5,205 bases of DNA from Bacillota bacterium. GTDB lineage: Bacteria; Bacillota; Bacilli; Lactobacillales; Enterococcaceae. The stretch lies in contig JAEWFE010000301.1 of the NCBI GenBank assembly GCA_023389005.1, positions 1 to 5,205 on the forward strand. The letters are read 5' to 3'. A program made the position numbers and the translations under genes. Shown piece by piece: positions 4,824 to 5,205 of this stretch. Under the pieces are notes generated by a model. That model ran no database searches. It had not been told where the DNA came from and worked only from the letters and a program-made list of their open reading frames with translations. Each line of letters begins with the position of its first letter. Positions within the stretch are counted from its first letter, which is position 1.

Positions 4824-4905
4824 TGCGGGTGAAGGGACTTGAACCCCCACGCCGTTAGGCGCTAGATCCTAAATCTAGTGCGTCTGCCAATTCCGCCACA
4901 CCCGC
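4824..4905 (-). tRNA. tRNA-Leu (anticodon TAG)
   Basis: An 82-nt class II tRNA: acceptor GCGGGTG/CACCCGC, discriminator A. The anticodon stem CTAGA/TCTAG encloses TTTAGGA, anticodon TAG. The variable arm CGCCTAACGGCG is a short hairpin typical of leucine tRNAs. It is the second leucine tRNA of the cluster, reading CUN codons, while the other reads UUA/UUG. No CCA is encoded. Confidence 0.97.
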
Positions 4906-4916
4906 AAATATGAGTA

Positions 4917-4989
4917 TGAGTCGTACAGGGCTCGAACCTGTGACCCTCTGATTAAAAGTCAGATGCTCTACCAACTGAGCTAACGACTC
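4917..4989 (-). tRNA. tRNA-Lys (anticodon TTT)
   Basis: A 73-nt cloverleaf: acceptor GAGTCGT/ACGACTC, discriminator A. The anticodon stem TCTGA/TCAGA encloses CTTTTAA, anticodon TTT. Only 3 nt separate it from tRNA-Val, so the precursor must be cut very tightly. No CCA is encoded. Confidence 0.97.
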
Positions 4990-4992
4990 ATA

Positions 4993-5065
4993 TGGAGGTT
5001 AACGGGATCGAACCGCTGACCCTCTGCTTGTAAGGCAGATGCTCTCCCAGCTGAGCTAAACCTCC
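4993..5065 (-). tRNA. tRNA-Val (anticodon TAC)
   Basis: A 73-nt cloverleaf: acceptor GGAGGTT/AACCTCC, discriminator A. The anticodon stem TCTGC/GCAGA encloses CTTACAA, anticodon TAC. It is the first tRNA of the cluster, about 6 nt after the 5S rRNA 3' end, so it is co-transcribed with the rRNA operon. No CCA is encoded. Confidence 0.97.
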
Positions 5066-5071
5066 ATTATA

Positions 5072-5188
5072 GCGTGGCGACGTCCTATCCTCACAGGGGG
5101 AAACCCCCAACTACTATCGGCGCTAAGAAGCTTAACTTCTGTGTTCGGCATGGGAACAGGTGTATCCTTCTTGCTATCGCCACCACAC
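5072..5188 (-). rRNA. rrf: 5S ribosomal RNA
   Basis: About 117 nt, complete. The 5' strand GTGTGGTGGC pairs with the 3' strand GCCACGC to form helix I. The conserved internal stretches ACACCTGTTCCCATGCCGAA and CAGAAGTTAAG are present, as is the GTAGGACG-like 3' part (read here as GATAGGACG). It sits between the unseen 23S rRNA upstream and tRNA-Val downstream, in standard Gram-positive order. The exact ends are uncertain by 1-2 nt. The 17 bases beyond 5188 belong to the 23S-5S spacer and show nothing further. Confidence 0.96.
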
Positions 5189-5205
5189 TATTTTACTGAG
5201 TGATT

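Overview
This window looks like a housekeeping stretch of a low-GC Firmicute of the order Lactobacillales, most probably Enterococcus or a close relative. The pointers are the mreC-mreD pair followed directly by a SagA/PcsB-type secreted coiled-coil protein, the enterococcal character of the RsgA and 5S rRNA sequences, and a dense tRNA cluster behind an rRNA operon. The species cannot be fixed from the sequence alone. Every gene is on the minus strand, so transcription runs from the high-coordinate end to the low-coordinate end.

Read in the direction of transcription, the window opens with the end of a ribosomal RNA operon. This is a complete 5S rRNA (about 5188-5072) followed by eight tightly packed tRNAs: Val(UAC), Lys(UUU), Leu(UAG), Thr(UGU), Gly(GCC), Leu(UAA), Arg(ACG) and Pro(UGG). 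None encodes the 3' CCA. The unit ends in a strong intrinsic terminator (about 4299-4250), whose descending arm could also pair with a downstream segment. Next comes the operon rsgA-rpe-thiN: a ribosome-assembly GTPase, ribulose-phosphate 3-epimerase and thiamine pyrophosphokinase. It appears to have its own promoter just upstream of a TTG-initiated rsgA, and it ends in an 11-bp-stem terminator (1940-1905).

A 269-bp intergenic stretch (1945-1677) follows. It holds a 117-bp imperfect inverted repeat that I cannot assign to a known element, then a probable extended -10 promoter for the mre operon. mreC (GTG start) and mreD overlap by one base (TAATG) and encode the elongation/peripheral peptidoglycan-synthesis scaffold. 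An intrinsic terminator overlaps the mreD stop codon. The last gene, cut off by the window edge, has its own well-formed promoter (TTGAAA-17-TATTAT). A near-consensus WalR (VicR/YycF) box overlaps that promoter. The gene encodes a secreted protein with a signal peptide and the beginning of a coiled coil, matching the SagA/PcsB peptidoglycan hydrolases.

Functionally the window joins translation (5S, tRNAs, RsgA), central and cofactor metabolism (Rpe, ThiN) and cell-wall growth (MreC, MreD, SagA-like). I see no mobile genes, CRISPR array, phage genes or unknown protein system. The points that merit a second look are regulatory and structural: the WalR box, the unassigned inverted repeat, the competing hairpins after the tRNAs, and the rRNA operon sitting where the PrkC kinase/phosphatase genes lie in many relatives.
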